Below the pieces are notes generated by a model. It saw nothing but the letters and a program-made list of their open reading frames with translations. It had not been told where the DNA came from and made no database searches. The position numbers and the translations under genes are program-made. Positions 35,105-44,292 of a stretch of 64,000 nucleotides of DNA are shown one piece after another (position 1 is the stretch's first letter; each line of letters begins with the position of its first letter). This stretch comes from JACCWP01 sp963785115 (GTDB lineage: Bacteria; Actinomycetota; Actinomycetes; Propionibacteriales; Nocardioidaceae), in contig CAWATY010000007.1 in the NCBI GenBank assembly GCA_963785115.1, forward strand, positions 195,400 through 259,399, given 5' to 3'.

Positions 35105-36790
35105 CTAGAGGGTGGCCCCGCAGTTGCCGCAGAACTTCTGTCCGGCGACGGCACGCGTCCCGCAGGTGCCGCAGAAGGCGTGTGCCTGCTCAGGCACGTG
35201 CGGCTGCTCCACCTGCTCCGTCTCCGGCTCCGAGCTGGCGGAGCTGAACCCGACCCGCTCGGACGTCGACGGCGTCGACGGCGTCGACGGTGGAGCCGGA
35301 GGCGCCGGAGGCGTGCTGGACGCCGTCGGCGCAGCCGGAGCCGGCGGGGTGGCCGGTGCCGGAGGCGTCGCCGCCTGCGGTGCCGGCGGCGCCTGGGCGG
35401 TCGCCGGGGCCACGTACGGACCCGCCGGTGCCGCCGAGGAGCTGGTCGTCGTCGGGGTCACTGGCGCGCCCGGCTGGGGAGCCCAGCCACCGTCGCCACC
35501 CGGGGCCTGACCGACCGGCATCGCTGGGCTCGGACCGCCCTGACCGCTCTGGCCCTTGCCCCGACGCGAGATCAGGAACACGACCAGGCCGAGAAGGACC
35601 AGGACACCGACGCCGATGCCACCGACCAGAGCGATCGGGAAACCGTCGCCGTCGTCAGCCGCAGCGGCGTCGTCGGAGGCCTCCTCCGGCAGCTGGTTGG
35701 CGTTGCCCAACATCTGCTGGGCCAGCTCGTGCGAAGGCTGCTGGCTGAGCACGTCCTCGAATGCGGCGATGGCCGCCTCCCGGTCCCCGGCGAAGTACGC
35801 GTCCAGGCCCTCGCGATAGGTGGTGTTGACGTCACCGATCTCATTCGTGGGCCCGACGTCGCTCAGGACCTCGGAGACGATGCTCGCGGAGCGGGCGAAG
35901 TTGAACTGCTGCGTCTCGCCCGACGGGCCGTAGCTGTTCAGGCCGATGACCTGCCCGTCGAGGTTGACCGTGGGGCCACCACTCATCCCACCGCTCATGG
36001 CGGTCGACAGCTCGTAGACCTTGACGAGACCGTTCTGGGCGGTGGTCACCTGGCTGACGTTGCCTGGCTTGAAGCTCGGCGAGCCCAGCTTGGCGTCGCT
36101 GACCGCGCCGACCGATGCCGGGAAGCCGACGGACACGACGTCTGTCCCGGTGGTCACGTCGGCGTCGGGGGCGAGTTCGAGCGCGCTCAGGTCGGTCTCC
36201 TCGATCTTGAGGATCGCGCCGTCACCGGCGTCGAACGACTGGTACTTCAGCAGGCGCGCGGGGAGCGCCTTACCGGCTGAGATGCCAGAGGTCGCGACGC
36301 CCCACGCCACGGACTGGGTGCGGTCAGGACGCCCGTGTGCGTCAGCGCCGTCGAGCCGCAGGTCGGGCAGGATCTCGTCGATCGAGTTGCCCGGCCCGTA
36401 GTAGTGCTTCTGCGCCCACTTCGCGGCCGAGACCAGCAGGAACTGCTCGAGGTCGTCGTCCTTGGGGTCGAAGCAGTGGCCGGCGCTGGCGATGTAGCCG
36501 TCGGGGTTGACGACGAAGCCGGTGCACTGGCCGCTCGCGGTGAAGGGCTGGTTGCGGATGTAGGCCTTGTTGTACGTGTCGTACACGTAGGCCGTCCAGG
36601 AGACCGACACGTACACGATGCTCGGCTCTACGTAGTAGACCATCTGCTCGGTGTCGGTGAACTCTTGCGGGTCTTCGGCGGTGGCGGTTTCCTCCGGCGT
36701 GGTCGGAGTGGTCTCGTCCGCCGAGGCGGCCGGGATCGTGAGCGCCAAGCCGAGCGAGGTGAGGGCTGCGATGGCGCAGAATCGCTTCAT
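35105..36790 (-). CDS. Membrane-anchored trypsin-like serine protease with cytoplasmic zinc ribbon
   Basis: 561 aa from ATG at 36790. Signal peptide 1-24 (ending AASA). The protease domain has catalytic His105 in ASAGHC, a likely Asp190 in GDGAILKI and Ser270 in GGMSGGPTV. A short TPR-like helical pair (YFAGDREAAIAAFEDVLSQQ) precedes a membrane helix at ~384-408. A ~130-residue Pro/Ala/Thr linker leads to a C-terminal zinc ribbon, CGTCG...CGNCG at ~541-561. Topology puts the protease outside and the ribbon inside. The family resembles exported HtrA-like proteases without PDZ. The combination suggests a cross-membrane sensor or a tether to a cytoplasmic partner; that is inference. Confidence 0.85.
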   Translation of the reverse strand: MKRFCAIAALTSLGLALTIPAASADETTPTTPEETATAEDPQEFTDTEQMVYYVEPSIVYVSVSWTAYVYDTYNKAYIRNQPFTASGQCTGFVVNPDGYIASAGHCFDPKDDDLEQFLLVSAAKWAQKHYYGPGNSIDEILPDLRLDGADAHGRPDRTQSVAWGVATSGISAGKALPARLLKYQSFDAGDGAILKIEETDLSALELAPDADVTTGTDVVSVGFPASVGAVSDAKLGSPSFKPGNVSQVTTAQNGLVKVYELSTAMSGGMSGGPTVNLDGQVIGLNSYGPSGETQQFNFARSASIVSEVLSDVGPTNEIGDVNTTYREGLDAYFAGDREAAIAAFEDVLSQQPSHELAQQMLGNANQLPEEASDDAAAADDGDGFPIALVGGIGVGVLVLLGLVVFLISRRGKGQSGQGGPSPAMPVGQAPGGDGGWAPQPGAPVTPTTTSSSAAPAGPYVAPATAQAPPAPQAATPPAPATPPAPAAPTASSTPPAPPAPPSTPSTPSTSERVGFSSASSEPETEQVEQPHVPEQAHAFCGTCGTRAVAGQKFCGNCGATL

Positions 36791-36990
36791 GTGTGTGCTC
36801 CCTGGACGGAATGGGATGACCAGGGTCACAACAGACGCCACGCCGTACGACCGATTGAGGTCCAATGCCACCAACGGATCACCCGGGGTAGCCCCAATGG
36901 ACTACCCCGAACTGCCACGAAAGGCTCATCGATCGGGCCCGGTCCTGAGACCTCGGCCGAGCTGGGTCACCCGTGATTGACTCAGCACCG

Positions 36991-37731
36991 ATGCGCATCG
37001 GGCTGTTCGTCACCTGTTTGGCCGACACGCTGTTCCCCTCGGTGGGTCAGGCCACGGTGCGGCTGCTGGAGCGGCTCGGCCACGAGGTGGTCTTCCCGCC
37101 GGAGCAGACCTGCTGCGGGCAGATGCACGTCAACACCGGCTACCAGCGGCAGGCGCTGCCGCTGGTCCGCCACCACACCGAGGTGTTCGCCGGCTGCGAC
37201 GTCGTGGTCGCCCCGTCCGGCTCGTGCGTCGGGTGCGTACGGCACCAGCACGCGATGGTGGCCGCGCGGTACGGCGACCCGGCGCTGGCCGAGGCCGCCG
37301 AGCGCGGCGCGGCGCGGACCTACGAGCTCTCCGAGCTGCTGGTCGACGTGCTCGGGGTCGACGACGTCGGCGCGTACTTCCCGCACCGGGTCACCTACCA
37401 CCCGACCTGCCACTCGCTGCGGGTGCTGCGCGTCGACGACAAGCCGCTGCGACTCCTGCGGGCGGTGCGCGGCATCGACCTGGTCGAGCTGCCCGCGGCC
37501 GAGCAGTGCTGCGGCTTCGGAGGGACGTTCGCGGTCAAGAACGCCGACACCTCGACGGCGATGCTCGCCGACAAGATGCGGCACGTGGTCGGCACCGGCG
37601 CCGACGTGCTGACCGCGGGCGACTCGTCCTGCCTGATGCACATCGGCGGCGGGCTCTCCCGGCTGCGGACCGGCACCCGGACGCTGCACCTCGCCGAGGT
37701 GCTCGCGGCGACCGAGGAGGCACCCGGATGA
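36991..37731 (+). CDS. lutA: LutA/LldE-type Fe-S subunit of lactate oxidation complex
   Basis: 246 aa from ATG at 36991 (MRIGLFVTCLADTLFPSVGQ); an in-frame GTG at 36973 is possible. Two CCG domains are present, with EQTCCGQMHVNTGYQ and AEQCCGFGGTFAVKN, the cysteine-rich motifs that bind Fe-S or heterodisulfide-type centres. LutABC oxidises L-lactate to pyruvate. It overlaps lutB by ATGA. Confidence 0.93.
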   Translation: MRIGLFVTCLADTLFPSVGQATVRLLERLGHEVVFPPEQTCCGQMHVNTGYQRQALPLVRHHTEVFAGCDVVVAPSGSCVGCVRHQHAMVAARYGDPALAEAAERGAARTYELSELLVDVLGVDDVGAYFPHRVTYHPTCHSLRVLRVDDKPLRLLRAVRGIDLVELPAAEQCCGFGGTFAVKNADTSTAMLADKMRHVVGTGADVLTAGDSSCLMHIGGGLSRLRTGTRTLHLAEVLAATEEAPG

Positions 37732-39197
37732 GCGAGACCTTCCTGGGGCTCCCCACCGCGCCGCGCGGTGTCGGCAAGCTGCGCGGTGACGTGTCGTTCC
37801 CCGAGGCGGCGCGCATCGCGCTCGGCGACTCCCAGCTGCGGCACAACCTGACCCATGCGACGACGACGATCCGCGCCAAGCGCGCCCGGGTCGTGGGCGA
37901 GGTCGACGACTGGGAGCAGCTGCGGCTGTCCGCCGAGGCGATCAAGGCCAGCACGATGGCCCGCCTCGACGAGCACCTGGTCCGGCTGGAGGAGCAGGTC
38001 ACCGCCCACGGCGGAGTGGTGCACTGGGCCCGCGACGCCAACGAGGCCAACCGCATCGTCACCGACATCGTCCGCGACACCGGCCACACCGAGGTGGTCA
38101 AGGTCAAGTCGATCGCGACCCAGGAGATCGGTCTCAACGAGGCCCTGGCCGACGCCGGCATCGCCGCGTACGAGACAGACCTCGCCGAGCTGATCGTGCA
38201 GCTCGGCGACGACTGGCCGAGCCACATCCTGGTGCCGGCGATCCACCGCAACCGCTCGGAGATCCGCGACATCTTCCTGCGCGAGATGGTCGGGGTCGAC
38301 CCCGCACTCACCGACGACCCGCCAGCCCTCGCCGAGGCGGCGCGCAAGCACCTGCGGGCGAAGTTCCTCTCCGCCAAGGTTGCGATCAGCGGCGCCAACT
38401 TCGCGATCGCCGAGACCGGCACCACGATGGTGGTCGAGTCGGAGGGCAACGGGCGGATGTGCCTGACCCTGCCCGACACCCTGATCACCGTGATGGGCGT
38501 GGAGAAGCTGCTGCCCAGCTGGCGCGACCTCGAGGTGTTCCTGCAGCTGCTGCCGCGCTCGTCCACCGGCGAGCGGATGAACCCGTACACGTCGATGTGG
38601 ACCGGCGTCACACCCGGCGACGGCCCGCAGGCGTTCCACCTGGTGCTGCTCGACAACGGCCGCACCCACGTGCTCGCCGACGCGGTCGGCCGGCAGGCAC
38701 TGCACTGCATCCGCTGCAGCGCGTGCCTCAACGTCTGCCCGGTCTACGAGCGGACCGGCGGGCACAGCTACGGCTCGGTCTACCCCGGCCCGATCGGGGC
38801 GGTGCTGTCGCCGCAGCTGACCGGCGTCGAGGACAACGCGAGCCTGCCGTACGCCTCCAGCCTCTGCGGTGCGTGCTTCGACGCCTGCCCCGTTCGCATC
38901 GACATCCCGGCGGTGCTGGTCGACCTCCGCCGCCAGCACGTCGAGGCGGTGGCGGAGAAGTCCGTCCCCTCGGCGGAGTCGGTCGCGATGGCGGCGGCGG
39001 CGTGGACGATGGGCGACGCGAAACGCTTCCGCCGTGCCGGACGCGCCGGCCGGGTCGGCAGGCTCTTCGCCCGGCGCGGGCGGATCGGCACGCTGCCGCC
39101 TCCGCTGTCGGCCTGGACCCGCAGCCGCGACGTCCCCACCCCGCCACGAGAGACGTTCCGGGACTGGTGGACGCGGACCCGGGGGCCGGACCGATGA
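37728..39197 (+). CDS. lutB: LutB-type iron-sulfur protein
   Basis: 489 aa. The LUD domain contains VVKVKSIATQEIGLNEAL and ISGANFAIAETGTTMVVESEG; the ferredoxin-like region has CIRCSACLNVCPVYE and CGACFDACPVRIDIP, two [4Fe-4S] sites; then an Arg-rich tail. It is the central subunit of the lactate utilisation complex. It is coupled to lutA and lutC by ATGA overlaps. Confidence 0.95.
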   Translation: MSETFLGLPTAPRGVGKLRGDVSFPEAARIALGDSQLRHNLTHATTTIRAKRARVVGEVDDWEQLRLSAEAIKASTMARLDEHLVRLEEQVTAHGGVVHWARDANEANRIVTDIVRDTGHTEVVKVKSIATQEIGLNEALADAGIAAYETDLAELIVQLGDDWPSHILVPAIHRNRSEIRDIFLREMVGVDPALTDDPPALAEAARKHLRAKFLSAKVAISGANFAIAETGTTMVVESEGNGRMCLTLPDTLITVMGVEKLLPSWRDLEVFLQLLPRSSTGERMNPYTSMWTGVTPGDGPQAFHLVLLDNGRTHVLADAVGRQALHCIRCSACLNVCPVYERTGGHSYGSVYPGPIGAVLSPQLTGVEDNASLPYASSLCGACFDACPVRIDIPAVLVDLRRQHVEAVAEKSVPSAESVAMAAAAWTMGDAKRFRRAGRAGRVGRLFARRGRIGTLPPPLSAWTRSRDVPTPPRETFRDWWTRTRGPDR

Positions 39198-39826
39198 GCG
39201 GCGCCCGCGAGGAGATGCTGGCGCGGATCCGCACCGCCAACGCCGACGCGACCGCGGTGGCACCGACAGTGCCGCGCGACTACGCCGACGGCGGCACGTA
39301 CCCGCCCGGCTCGGCCGAGGCCGTCGAGCTCCTGGCCGACCGGCTGGTCGACTACAAGGCCACCGTCACCCGCGTCGACGGTGCCGACGTCGCGGACGCC
39401 GTGCGGGAGGCGCTCGGTGACGCGCGCCGCTACGTCGTGCCACCCGGCCTGCCCGCGGAATGGATTCCGACCGTGGGTCCGGAGGCGATCACCGACGAGG
39501 GGGCCATGACGCCGGCCGACCTCGACGAGATGGACGCCGTGGTCACCGCCGCCACCGTGGCCTGCGCGGTCACCGGCACCATCGTGCTCGACGGCTCCTC
39601 CGACCAGGGCAGGCGCGCGATCACGCTGGTCCCCGACCTGTACGTCTGCGTGGTGCGGCACGACCAGGTGGTGCACTCGGTGCCCGAGATGCTGACCCGG
39701 GTCGAGCCCACCCGTCCGCTCACCCTGGTGAGCGGACCGTCGGCGACCAGCGACATCGAGCTCGAGCGGGTCGAGGGCGTGCACGGACCGCGCACCCTGC
39801 ACGTGGTCCTCGTGTCCGGGTCGTGA
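39194..39826 (+). CDS. lutC: LutC-type LUD domain protein
   Basis: 210 aa, starting MSGAREEMLARIRTANAD. The LUD domain shows TAATVACAVTGTIVLDGSS, ALTLVPD-like ITLVPDLYVCVV and LVSGPSATSDIELERVEGVHGP. It completes the three-gene lactate oxidation operon. No GntR-type LutR regulator is next to it. Confidence 0.94.
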   Translation: MSGAREEMLARIRTANADATAVAPTVPRDYADGGTYPPGSAEAVELLADRLVDYKATVTRVDGADVADAVREALGDARRYVVPPGLPAEWIPTVGPEAITDEGAMTPADLDEMDAVVTAATVACAVTGTIVLDGSSDQGRRAITLVPDLYVCVVRHDQVVHSVPEMLTRVEPTRPLTLVSGPSATSDIELERVEGVHGPRTLHVVLVSGS

Positions 39827-39872
39827 CCGACTAAGTCCCAACGCCTGCTGCGAAGTCGGCGTCTCACCTGGC

Positions 39873-41051
39873 ATGAGACGACTGCACACGACGACCGTGC
39901 TCGCGACGTCGATGGGCCTGATCGCCCTCGCCGTCGCGGCGTGCGGCCCCGAGACCGACGACACCGACAGCCCGGCTGCGGCCGGCGACGGCGGCACGGA
40001 GAGCGCACCGCCCGCCCGGCTGACCAGCAGCATCGACTCGGCGATGTTGCAGGCCGCGCACCGCGCGCGGGTGCACGTGACGGGAGGCGAGCTCACCGAC
40101 GTCTCACTGCACGCCGTCGGTTCGTCGGTCGACGTGGCCGGCAGCCTGTCCGGTGACACCTGGCGGCAGACCGACCCGCTGGTGCCCGCGACGCGGTACG
40201 TGCTCGAGGCGGCGGCGGTCAACGCCGACGACCGAGGGACGCACCGGTCCTGGTGGTTTCGTACTGCCGAGCCCGCGGTCACCGACCTGCCCGCTGTGAG
40301 CCCGCTGGCCGGTAGCGAGGTCGGCGTCGGCCACCCAGTGGTCGTGTCCTTCGACCACCCGGTCACCGACAAGAGCGCTGTCGAGGCGGGGCTGGAGGTC
40401 CGTACCAGCCGTCCGGTCACGGGCGCCTGGGGCTGGCTCGACGACGAGACCGTCGCCTGGCGACCTCGCGAGTTCTGGCCTGGGCAGACCGATGTCAGCG
40501 TCCGGCTCGACCTCGCCGGCACCGAGCTGCGGCCAGGGGTGTGGGTGATGGAGGACCGGCGGATCGACTTCCGGGTCGGGCGCGAGCAGGTGCTGCGCAT
40601 CACCGACGCCACGCACACGATGACCGTCGAGCGTGCCGGCGAGACGATCCGCACCATGCCTGTGTCGCTCGGCAAGCCCGGCTTCACCACCCGCTCGGGC
40701 GTGAAGGTGATCATGACCCGGCAGCTCGAGGAGCGGATGACGTCGGTCGAGACCACCGGCCCGAACGCGTACGACGTCGTGGTCCCGTACGCCATGCGCA
40801 TGACGACGTCTGGTGAGTTCCTGCACGCGGCACCGTGGTCGGAGTGGGCGCAGGGCAGCCAGAACGTCTCGCACGGTTGCACGAACGTGTCGTGGGACGA
40901 CGGCATCTGGCTGTACGAGAACACGTTGGTGGGCGACCCGGTCGTGACGAACGGCACCGGCCGGCCGACGGAGACCTGGAACGGTCTGGGCGGTTTGTGG
41001 AACTTCAGCTGGGACGAGTGGCAGCAGCGGTCCGCCGGCGCACAGTCTTGA
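39873..41051 (+). CDS. L,D-transpeptidase lipoprotein
   Basis: 392 aa. Lipoprotein signal with Cys24 (LIALAVAAC). One or two Ig-like domains (about residues 60-235) precede the YkuD catalytic domain, with HAAPWSEWAQGSQNVSHGCT giving the conserved His and catalytic Cys336. It forms 3-3 crosslinks in peptidoglycan outside the membrane. The arrangement is that of mycobacterial LdtB-like enzymes. Confidence 0.94.
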   Translation: MRRLHTTTVLATSMGLIALAVAACGPETDDTDSPAAAGDGGTESAPPARLTSSIDSAMLQAAHRARVHVTGGELTDVSLHAVGSSVDVAGSLSGDTWRQTDPLVPATRYVLEAAAVNADDRGTHRSWWFRTAEPAVTDLPAVSPLAGSEVGVGHPVVVSFDHPVTDKSAVEAGLEVRTSRPVTGAWGWLDDETVAWRPREFWPGQTDVSVRLDLAGTELRPGVWVMEDRRIDFRVGREQVLRITDATHTMTVERAGETIRTMPVSLGKPGFTTRSGVKVIMTRQLEERMTSVETTGPNAYDVVVPYAMRMTTSGEFLHAAPWSEWAQGSQNVSHGCTNVSWDDGIWLYENTLVGDPVVTNGTGRPTETWNGLGGLWNFSWDEWQQRSAGAQS

Positions 41052-41083
41052 CAGCCCTCGGGGGCCGGGAGTACGGCTGACGG

Positions 41084-41281
41084 ATGCCCGAACCGCGATC
41101 CCGCAAGGACCGGACGCCGAAGACCAAGCGCGCCCCGCACGCGGACCTGAGCGACTTCGCCGAGTGGGTGGGCCGGCAGGGCCGGAGCAGGCCGGGCGAC
41201 GAGGGCGAGAGCCCGCCGCCACCGCCCGACGACCAGCGTGAGCCCCGGGTGCACGGCAGCGACGCCGAGGTGCGGAAGTGA
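41084..41281 (+). CDS. Small charged protein, 65 aa, coupled to the C39-like peptidase
   Basis: The frame starts MPEPRSRKDRTPKTKRAPHA and is rich in Arg, Asp and Pro (a PPPPP run), likely disordered, with one short amphipathic stretch (DLSDFAEWVGRQG). Its stop overlaps the GTG of the next gene (GTGA), so the two are translated together. No recognised family. It could be a partner, inhibitor or substrate of the peptidase. Confidence 0.55.
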   Translation: MPEPRSRKDRTPKTKRAPHADLSDFAEWVGRQGRSRPGDEGESPPPPPDDQREPRVHGSDAEVRK

Positions 41282-41841
41282 TCCCGTACCTGCACAGCTA
41301 CGTCAACAGCCGCGATGACGTCGACTGGAACACCTGTGGCCAGGCGGCGATCGCCACGATGGTCGACTACTGGGGCAAGGACCCGTGGGACCTCGAGCGT
41401 CGCGAGCGCGACCCGGAGAACGACCGGTGGTACTGGGACGACGGCGCGGCGATCGACGCGGTCAAGAAGGATGGGTACGACTCCGACGTCGTGTTCGGCT
41501 GGGGCACCACCGGCAACCGGATCAAGGACGCGCTCAAGCACTACGGGCTGAGCGCGTCGGTCGGCTACTCCGGCTTCGCGTCGTGGGGGTGGCAGGACCG
41601 CTGGAAGTCGGTGCAGTCATACGTGCAGAAGAACCGGCCGGTGCCGGTGATGATCGACCTCGGCGCCATCGGCGGGCCGGACTGGACCGCGCACTGGGCG
41701 ATTTGTTACCGCGTTGACGACGGCCGGGTCTACCTCGGCAACTGCTCGTGGAACGAGTCGCCCACGACCGACGACTTCCTGGACGCGTGGCGGGCGTGGT
41801 TCCTGCCGCACGGGTTCAACCACTGCGCGGTGTTCTGCTGA
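41278..41841 (+). CDS. Papain-like peptidase of C39 type
   Basis: 187 aa from GTG at 41278. It has the active-site region DWNTCGQAAIATMVDYWG (Gln-less variant with Cys in TCGQ), then a His in WTAHWAICYRVDDGRVYLGN, followed by an aromatic-Asn NCSW. This is the Cys-His-Asn/Asp layout of C39/C39_2 peptidases. No signal peptide or membrane segment is seen, so it may act in the cytoplasm or be exported by another route. Transport genes typical of bacteriocin C39 enzymes are absent. Confidence 0.7.
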   Translation: MIPYLHSYVNSRDDVDWNTCGQAAIATMVDYWGKDPWDLERRERDPENDRWYWDDGAAIDAVKKDGYDSDVVFGWGTTGNRIKDALKHYGLSASVGYSGFASWGWQDRWKSVQSYVQKNRPVPVMIDLGAIGGPDWTAHWAICYRVDDGRVYLGNCSWNESPTTDDFLDAWRAWFLPHGFNHCAVFC

Positions 41842-41845
41842 CCGG

Positions 41846-42595
41846 TCACCCGACCTCCGGATCGGGCGCGAGGACGGCAATCCGCGCCGGGTCGGCGACG
41901 AGGGTCTGAGCGAGCTCGCTGACGCGCAGGTGGTTGCGCCGCGCATGTGCGCGCATCAGCTCGAAGGCTCGGTCGACGCTCACCCCGAGCACCTGGGCAA
42001 CCGCTCCCTTGGCCTGCTCGATGGCGATGCGACTCGTCAGCGCGAACTGCAGCTGGTGAACGAGATCCTGCTCGCCCTGGATGGTCCGATCCTGGATGAG
42101 CCGGATGGCGGTCAGCGAGCCCAGCGACGCGGCGATCTGGACGTCGTCGGGCTCCAGCTCGCGGGCGTCGTTGTGCACCAGGCTCATCGCACCGACGACG
42201 GCGTCGTCGTTGGGTCTCCGCAGCGGGATGGCGTGCACCGCCTGGACGTCGGCGCCCAGTGCCATCGGCGCGAACCGCGGCCACCGGTCGGCCGCCTGGG
42301 CGAGGTTCGTGTTCACGACAGGCTCCCCGGACTTGAAGCAGTCGAGGCACGGTCCTTCTTCGTGCTGCAGCTGGAAAAGCTCGAGCATGGTCGTGGCCTC
42401 GTCGGAGCCGGCCACGAACCGCAGCTGCCCGGTGCGGTCGGCGAGCAGCATCCCGGCCGCGTCGGACTGCATCACCTCGGCCACGCGCAGGGTGACCAGC
42501 CGGAGATACGCGCTGAGGTCGACTGTGTCCTCGGGAGGGTCAGCAAGCTCCACGAACACTTCGGCGAGCCGTACGGCTGAGACCGTCACGGACAC
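41846..42595 (-). CDS. GAF-ANTAR transcription antitermination regulator
   Basis: 249 aa. The N-terminal GAF domain (AEVMQSDAAGMLLADRTGQL to SLTAIRLIQ) is followed by a C-terminal ANTAR RNA-binding domain (LQFALTSRIAIEQAKGAVAQ with VDRAFELMRAHARRNHLRVS). ANTAR proteins bind paired hairpins in nascent RNA and prevent termination; GAF senses a ligand or redox state. It is divergent from the cyclase gene, with 130 bp between. Confidence 0.92.
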   Translation of the reverse strand: MSVTVSAVRLAEVFVELADPPEDTVDLSAYLRLVTLRVAEVMQSDAAGMLLADRTGQLRFVAGSDEATTMLELFQLQHEEGPCLDCFKSGEPVVNTNLAQAADRWPRFAPMALGADVQAVHAIPLRRPNDDAVVGAMSLVHNDARELEPDDVQIAASLGSLTAIRLIQDRTIQGEQDLVHQLQFALTSRIAIEQAKGAVAQVLGVSVDRAFELMRAHARRNHLRVSELAQTLVADPARIAVLAPDPEVG

Positions 42596-42725
42596 CTCCT
42601 CTGGCGGGCGAGCCTATGCGAGGACTGAAGTTCGGCCACCTCAGGACAGGCGACCTCGCCGCAGGACCGCTGGGAGCGTCGGCAAGGCCCTACCCCGCCG
42701 CGATGCTGCGGAGCACAATGACGGG

Positions 42726-44240
42726 GTGCCCACGGATGACGCGGCATCGGGTACCGGCGGCCCGCCCGGTACACCGACACCGCGCCCACGTCAGGCCCAA
42801 GGCAGCATCCACACGTTCCTGATCGCCGACATTCGGGGATACACCACGTACACCCAGGAGCGTGGCGACGAGGCCGCTGCGTTGTTGGCAACAACCTTTG
42901 CTGCGTCGGTCGAAGACGTCGTATCCGCGTTCGACGGCCTGCTCCTCGAACTGCGTGGTGACGAGGCCCTGGTCGTCTTTACGTCGGCACGTCAGGCCAT
43001 CCGCGCAGCGGTTGCGCTGCAGGAACGATTCGCTCGCGACACCGGCGACGATCCTGACGTTCCTGTGGGTATCGGCATTGATGCTGGCGAAGCGGTTGCG
43101 GTGCGCGGTGGGTTCCGTGGAGCGGCGCTCAACATGGCCGCTCGCCTCTGTGGGCAGGCCACGGCGGGCCAGGTGCTCGCCACGCCCGAGGTCGTTCATC
43201 TTGCGACCAAGGTTGAGGGTGTCCGCTTTCGCCCGCAGGGACAGATGCAACTGAAGGGGTTGCGTGATCCTGTCGATGTCGTCGTCGTCGAGGCCGATGA
43301 ACCTCACGCAGTCGGTGCCTCGTCTCGGCGTGCACCCCTGTTCAATCTTTTCGCCGCCGCGGGCAGGCCTTCACGGTTGCGCAATCCCCAGGGGCACCGT
43401 CGCGGCTGGCCACTTCCGGTGACGATCATCAGTGGCGCGCTGGTGGTCTTGACGGCACTGCTGTGGGGACCTTGGCTCCCGCCCGCCGAAGAGGGCTCGA
43501 CAACGGGCCCTCCGGAAGGGTCGGCACACGATGCGTTGCGGGCCGTTCTGCTGTTCAACGATGAGTTCCCGTGGCCGGTCAATCCCTTCGGTCACGTGTA
43601 CATGTTCTCGTCGGAGGGTGGCGTCCGGCCGCAGGACTATCCCCCCGCGGGCAACACGGGCGGTGCGCGTCCGACCTTCCGGTACTGGGAGGGGAACCAC
43701 GGCGGCGTGCCGTTGGTGCAGCAAACGGTGCGCCTCGAGCTCGAAGGTCTCACCGATGAGCCTGTGCTGGTCACCCGCATCGATCTTGATGTGGTGGAAG
43801 AGGGGCCGCCGCTGTCCGGGTGGTTCGTTGCGCCTGACGCTGGCAGCGGCGCCACCGTGCGCTACTTCGAGGCAAATCTGGATTGTGCCCAGCCGATCCT
43901 TGTGCCGATGGGCGGGAACCTGGCGGCGCGGAAAGACCCCACCACGGCGTTGGACCTCCAAGTGAGCCAGCTGGACAAGGAACAGCTCGAGATCACTGCC
44001 TACAGCCCGCGCAGGTACGTTCGTTGGGCGCTGAACATCACGTACGTCTTCGATGGCGACGTGCACACCTTGGTCGTCAAGGACCCACGCCTGGAGGTGA
44101 CTGCGCCAAGCCCGGCGAACCGTGCGTTTGCGGCTCCGATCAAGGAAGGCGCGCTCGTTCGGGTCCCGTATGCGGATCCGACGGCTGCGGACATGGCCGA
44201 TGGGCAGCGGTATGCAGCGTCTCTGTGCGCGTCGGGGTGA
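42726..44240 (+). CDS. Class III adenylate/guanylate cyclase with membrane helix and unknown extracellular domain
   Basis: 504 aa from GTG at 42726. Residues ~27-190 are a class III cyclase catalytic domain: metal-binding Asp35 (IADIRG) and Asp79 (RGDEALV), transition-state Asn136 and Arg140 (LNMAARL), and LKGLRDPVDV at the end. One membrane helix spans ~229-251, followed by ~250 residues outside with FRYWEGNHGGVPLVQQTV and repeated beta-rich stretches I cannot assign. Many third positions are A or T compared with neighbours, hinting at transfer. The order cyclase, helix, exterior is the reverse of common sensor cyclases. Confidence 0.88.
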   Translation: MPTDDAASGTGGPPGTPTPRPRQAQGSIHTFLIADIRGYTTYTQERGDEAAALLATTFAASVEDVVSAFDGLLLELRGDEALVVFTSARQAIRAAVALQERFARDTGDDPDVPVGIGIDAGEAVAVRGGFRGAALNMAARLCGQATAGQVLATPEVVHLATKVEGVRFRPQGQMQLKGLRDPVDVVVVEADEPHAVGASSRRAPLFNLFAAAGRPSRLRNPQGHRRGWPLPVTIISGALVVLTALLWGPWLPPAEEGSTTGPPEGSAHDALRAVLLFNDEFPWPVNPFGHVYMFSSEGGVRPQDYPPAGNTGGARPTFRYWEGNHGGVPLVQQTVRLELEGLTDEPVLVTRIDLDVVEEGPPLSGWFVAPDAGSGATVRYFEANLDCAQPILVPMGGNLAARKDPTTALDLQVSQLDKEQLEITAYSPRRYVRWALNITYVFDGDVHTLVVKDPRLEVTAPSPANRAFAAPIKEGALVRVPYADPTAADMADGQRYAASLCASG

Positions 44241-44292
44241 CCAAGCGGTTAACCCGACCGCCGTCAATTGCCGACGTCGGTTCGTAGCCTCG

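Noticed and set aside
36791..36990. A small gene in the 200-bp gap between the protease and lutA
   Set aside because: Frames there are shadows without ribosome sites or family resemblance; the gap is more likely divergent promoters.
17068..44292. The interval between the DUF222 copies and tRNA-Thr as a classical genomic island
   Set aside because: No integrase or att-like duplication of the tRNA end is visible, and the interval contains housekeeping genes (thrC, otsA, otsB) with host-like composition.
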